Assembly (NCBI GenBank): GCA_034696485.1
Contig: JAQIWT010001297.1
Coordinates: 1 to 11,447 of the forward strand
Direction of reading: 5' to 3'
Origin: Isohypsibius dastychi
Taxonomy: Eukaryota > Tardigrada > Eutardigrada > Parachela > Isohypsibiidae
DNA length: 11,447 nucleotides
Shown here: piece by piece, positions 8,108 through 11,447 of the stretch
Layout: the number at the start of each line of letters is the position of its first letter
Position numbering within the stretch: position 1 is the stretch's first letter
The notes under the pieces: generated by a model
Database searches by the model: none
What the model was told of the DNA's origin: nothing
The model's input: the letters and a program-made list of their open reading frames with translations, nothing else
Translations under genes and position numbers: made by a program

Positions 8108-10577
8108 TTAATACTCAAAACAGTACCTGAGCCGTATCAGGATCGAAGCGAGTACAATAACCCCGAGAGCCAACGCTGTTGCAATTCCGGATATTAAACC
8201 CATATTTCTCGATCCTGAAGTAACATCGTTTCACTCAAAATGGGTTCTTCCGTGCATCCACTCACCTCTCAAGCATGTCTGCCCGAAATCTGTGAATCCA
8301 CAAAATGGAACATCCGGAGGTGGGTAAGTAAGGACGTTTGTGTAGTTGAGCTTGAAGTACGTGAAAACATCGCTGGATGCATCATAAATTCCGGAGAGCT
8401 ATGGTGACAACAACATGCTTGACCGTTTTTAATGATTCAGCGGTTCATGCACCTTCATCATCGCAGTATCGGGATCATATGCGAATATGTCAAGATCCAG
8501 TGATCGAACACCTCTTTCATCAATGTGTGCATACCCTGTTTCCAATTGAAAAGTGCGATTCAGTAGCAGCTCTCGCACGTAATCCGCATCGCATGTCCCG
8601 CTTGAAGTCAAAGATTCGTTTATTGCATGAGTCCATAGCTCGACAAGGTCATAAGTTGAGCGCGCAGAATATAGATCCAACGGCTGAAAAACAATTCTAC
8701 TGCAGCACAAATCAAAGTAAAGCGTACATCTTCCGAATGTAACTTTTCTTATGGCTGAAACATGTGGGTATCGAAATGTGATACCAGAATTTATGGTTGT
8801 ACTTGAATATTGGTCTACAGAAACCATTTTCAAATCGGTTTGAAGCGACATACCTGTGTTCCGTTCTCGTATGAGCTGTTATACAGTCGCTTGGCTCGAG
8901 CTGTCAGTTCTTGGTTAATCAAGGTTAGATTTCTCCTGGTGGGACTGGTCGTAATGTAAATCACAGAGGCGTAAATTCGCGCCTGGGAAAAGAAGTTCTG
9001 TATCAATTCATCATCCAATCTAAAGGCGAATTCAAAGGAGCTGACCAAATCTGGTCCGGGGTTATTGAATAGAGCTGTTGTTCCATAGATCTCGTACTGC
9101 ACAGGTTGGGAGGTAAAATAAACCTAAAAAATATGAATGACCAATATTCTAAACGAGGAGTTCTTAATCATGCAGTGGTATTTTTTTGACTTTATTCATG
9201 TTCCCTCCTGCAACTGAATAAGTCAAGAGAACACCACTGCCTGAGAAAGCTCTAGGTTTAGAATCTTCACTACCAGGAGATTTCATGGATCCGATCGTGC
9301 TGTTGATTTGAGAGCCTCTCGGGTCTGTTTTCTGAACCTCTCACTCAGTCACTGTGTTTTGAAATGCACCAAGTAACTGTTTCTGTGACAGGTGTTTTTT
9401 GAATTCGTTATCGGGTAACCATTGAGAATTGTGATATTGCAGGTATGGCGCACATGACCTGAGTCAATACCAAATGTGCCGTTTCGGATACACTCACGTA
9501 TTCGGGACCCGTCATTCCTGAGGTTCGTGCCACGTTCTGAAAGTCGCAATCGGTAAAATGTTTGATTCTCGATTCTTGTATATGGTGTTACCAAAATTCG
9601 GAGGACGTCTCTGGTGTGGGCCAGTACAACGATCACTGGAATATGAGTTCCATGAGTTTCTTTGTTCGTTCAAAGCGAATCATCTGACACACCTCTGCTC
9701 TGTTCCCTGGCCGTCTCCACTGCTGACTTTAAAGTCCACACTACCTTGCTGTCATACTTGACTCTGGTCACAGTGGCGCTGACCAAACGTTTACCGTCCT
9801 TCTCCAACAGAATAGCAACGTTACCGTAGAAGTCTGTCGTACCGCTCGAGTCCACCAGAACTGATGCGTGAAACCATCCGTGGTCAGCCATTGTTCGTAA
9901 GATTGCATGTGCAAACTGGTCGACGGTTCCAGTCAGTGAGAATGAATAGGGACAGATGTTTTGATTGAAGAGTTTCATGGTCGCCACGCCACTTTAAAAC
10001 TAAATGACAAGATTGGAAGACATCAGTACATGAACTTACTTGTTTATGAGCAGGACCTTCCATTCTGAAATTAAGCATTTTGTGGAACGCCCTAAAGCTA
10101 AGAATAAATGACCTTTACCTTTCGCGAAGTATGACGCAGTTAATACACCACCACACGCTGCGGAGAAGATGGTCATTTTGCACAAACAGATTCATTTGAT
10201 GAAGAACAACAAAAATGAAACTAACTGCGATTTTGTAATGTCTTTCCCACAACTAAATACTTACTTGTTCCGACAATCGCGACACACGACTCCGGCCTGA
10301 CCTTGTTGTAATAATAGTCGGCCAGTATAGCTGGACCTACATCTGACGCTTGTACGCAGCTGTGGTTCTTCTCACCGTACAAATAGGTAAGCGTAACATT
10401 GAATTTCCCGTTGTAATGACGATTGGCTTTTTCAACCGCGAGGTCAAGGGCGGCTCCAGTGAATGGTAACGCCGGTGCAATTGGTACGCTGTACGGAATT
10501 ATGCTAATCAGTTCGACCTTTATTCCCAAAGAAACTTTCGGGATGAGAAGAAGTGCAGAAACCGCAAGACTCATCAT
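8108..10577 (-). CDS. Natriuretic-peptide-type (ANF) receptor: extracellular and membrane region, no cyclase seen
   Basis: Ten exons: 10577-10265, 10157-10119, 10064-10040, 9991-9693, 9635-9592, 9536-9498, 9123-8854, 8683-8453, 8398-8266 and 8214-8127. All junctions are GT-AG and every phase joins, giving 493 codons to the last donor. The signal peptide is MMSLAVSALLLIPKVSLG. The ligand-binding (ANF receptor, periplasmic-binding-like) fold follows: the first strand IKVELISIIPYS, Cys residues in NHSC, PESC and TTCGG as in natriuretic receptors, then NICPYSFSLTGT, VIVVLAHTRDVLRIL, GMTGPEYVYF, AINESLTSSG, NRTFQLETGYAHIDERG and YDPDT. The juxtamembrane PPPDVPFCGF matches receptor guanylyl cyclases, and GLISGIATALALGVIVLA is the single membrane helix. 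Reading through the last donor stops after RYCFEY (stop 8110-8108). A 51-bp intron to an exon at 8075-7925 would give a tail of about 50 residues instead. No kinase-homology or cyclase domain follows. It is therefore either a clearance-receptor-like protein, a gene with a distant 3' half, or a truncated copy. A start at 10643 is possible but less likely. Confidence 0.85.
9172..9240. repeat. 69-nt imperfect inverted repeat in a receptor intron
   Basis: The arms 9172-9198 and 9215-9240 pair over about 26 positions with one mismatch (9180/9232), one bulged T near 9193 and two G-U pairs on the plus strand, around a 16-nt loop. The ends read GCAGTGGT and ACCACTGC. It lies in the 374-bp intron (9124-9497) of the receptor gene, the longest intron there. 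It could be a microRNA-like hairpin, a remnant of a hAT-type element (whose ends often begin CAGTG), or a fold-back insertion. I see no target-site duplication. Confidence 0.6.
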
Positions 10578-10643
10578 TTTCAATGCAGAAATAACAGAGA
10601 CTGAAGGTGCTAGCTCAGTCTTAACAGCCGCATCGGGTATCAC

Positions 10644-11447
10644 AAATTAGAACGTTCAACATTGAACCGACATTTGTTCAAGTCAATATTACTCTTCACA
10701 CCACAATATCATCTCATATTTCGTGGAAATGTTCTCTAAGGTTGCTCTTGAGAAAACACTTCCTGTTATCGATGTTGAGTGCCGATCCTGTTTGTCACGC
10801 CATATGATGCGCCAAAGCTCATAACAGCCGTCGACGAGGGTGATATTAAAAGAAATCTTTCTCGTAGGTCAAGAGGGGTTTCTGGTTGTTTTGCACTAGG
10901 CAATGTATCGGTTTCAATGGACCTTTATTCTCAATCAAAAACTGTCACGTAACATGTGACCGGTAGAGCCTGACTGGTCCTAAAACCTGAAGGGATACTG
11001 CTTGTCAGGAGCTTTCTCATTGGTAAAATGATGAATTCTGGTAAAGTCACTGATGTGTTGTGAGCTCCAGCTGTTTTGATCCATTTTCCATTCGCAATCT
11101 GGGTCTGAAAGTAAGGAAACAAGCGAGAATTTGTGGCGGAATATAGCGCATATAGCAAGCGCAAAACCCAACTGCGGTCGTGATGGTCAGTGCCAACTGG
11201 AATGGGATATTTTGTACGAGAACGTGAATACAGCATACATTGACTACAAGAATAACTCGCTATGAGGGTAGTCAAAACCATGTCGTTGTTTTGACGCATG
11301 TTCGGTCCTGTCTACCGGAGCGTCTGGCACTTCGCTGAATTAGGGGATACAAGCCGGACGCGCCCCTTCGGGCCGCGTAGCCAGTTAAAACTTTTATTCT
11401 ATCGTGCGACCCAAAAGGTTCCGCGGCTCCACATTTCGAGGGGCGGT
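10644..11447. other. Right flank, unassigned
   Basis: Upstream of the receptor gene; the part next to 10644 is presumably its promoter, without a clear TATA box. A minus-strand open frame of 122 codons (11299-10931) has no recognised domain. A plausible acceptor (TTTCCTTACTTTCAG, exon edge 11104) opens an alternative minus frame ending near 10983 that vaguely recalls the receptor's juxtamembrane exon. From about 11330 the DNA becomes rich in G+C and CpG and looks unlike the rest of the window. Confidence 0.4.
11358..11378. repeat. GC-rich hairpin in a CpG-rich stretch
   Basis: ACGCGCCC and GGGCCGCGT pair over eight positions with one bulged C around a CTTC loop. It sits in a CpG-dense segment running to the window end, which also contains a CCGCGG palindrome. 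On the minus strand an AATAAA (11398-11393) lies just beside it. It could be the edge of a repeat family cut by the window boundary. Confidence 0.5.

Noticed and set aside
8377-8742. 121-codon plus-strand open frame
   Set aside because: It overlaps receptor exons 8 and 9 on the other strand, which have clear family motifs; it is a shadow.
10931-11299. 122-codon minus-strand open frame
   Set aside because: No recognised domain, and it crosses a strong-looking splice acceptor that would favour another frame. It is described only as part of the right flank.

Overview
The window is eukaryotic, almost certainly animal, nuclear DNA. Three genes are split by GT-AG introns, many of only about 48-60 bp. 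They encode metazoan families: protein phosphatase 1 inhibitor-2, the Max-like bHLH-zipper factor Mlx, and a natriuretic-peptide-type (ANF) receptor. Compact introns, moderate GC content and the mix of families suggest a small invertebrate, probably an ecdysozoan. A tardigrade is my best guess, but it is only a guess. There are no bacterial operons, Shine-Dalgarno sites or CRISPR arrays.

Layout, left to right. Positions 1-1650 hold no gene I can support. Positions 1651-2428 (minus) encode a 205-residue inhibitor-2 (PPP1R2) in two exons. Positions 2429-3004 lie between two divergent genes and carry a perfect 16-bp palindrome and a long G-tract. Positions 3005-5296 (plus) encode an Mlx orthologue in seven exons whose phases all join, giving 359 residues. 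Positions 5297-6350 have no recognised gene but contain a 143-bp TA-flanked inverted-repeat element that looks like a Tc1/mariner-type MITE. Positions 6444-7331 (plus) are an intronless gene, with a TATA box, for a secreted protein built from Gly-Pro-Gln-Gly-Gln-Gln-Gly repeats. Positions 7332-7924 hold nothing I recognise. Positions about 8108-10577 (minus) encode a natriuretic-receptor-like protein: signal peptide, complete ANF-type ligand-binding domain and one membrane helix, in ten exons. No kinase-homology or guanylyl cyclase domain was found downstream of the helix. Positions 10644-11447 are unassigned and end in a CpG-rich stretch with a small hairpin.

The genes do not form a functional cluster that I can demonstrate. 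Inhibitor-2 acts on PP1 in cytoplasm and nucleus, Mlx is a nuclear partner of Mondo/ChREBP factors, the repeat protein is secreted, and the receptor sits in the membrane. The points most worth following are the receptor's apparent lack of a cyclase, the interrupted-triplet secreted repeat protein, the small transposon-like element, and a 69-nt hairpin in a receptor intron. All splice models come from reading consensus sites, phase and family similarity by eye; no alignment or transcript data were available.
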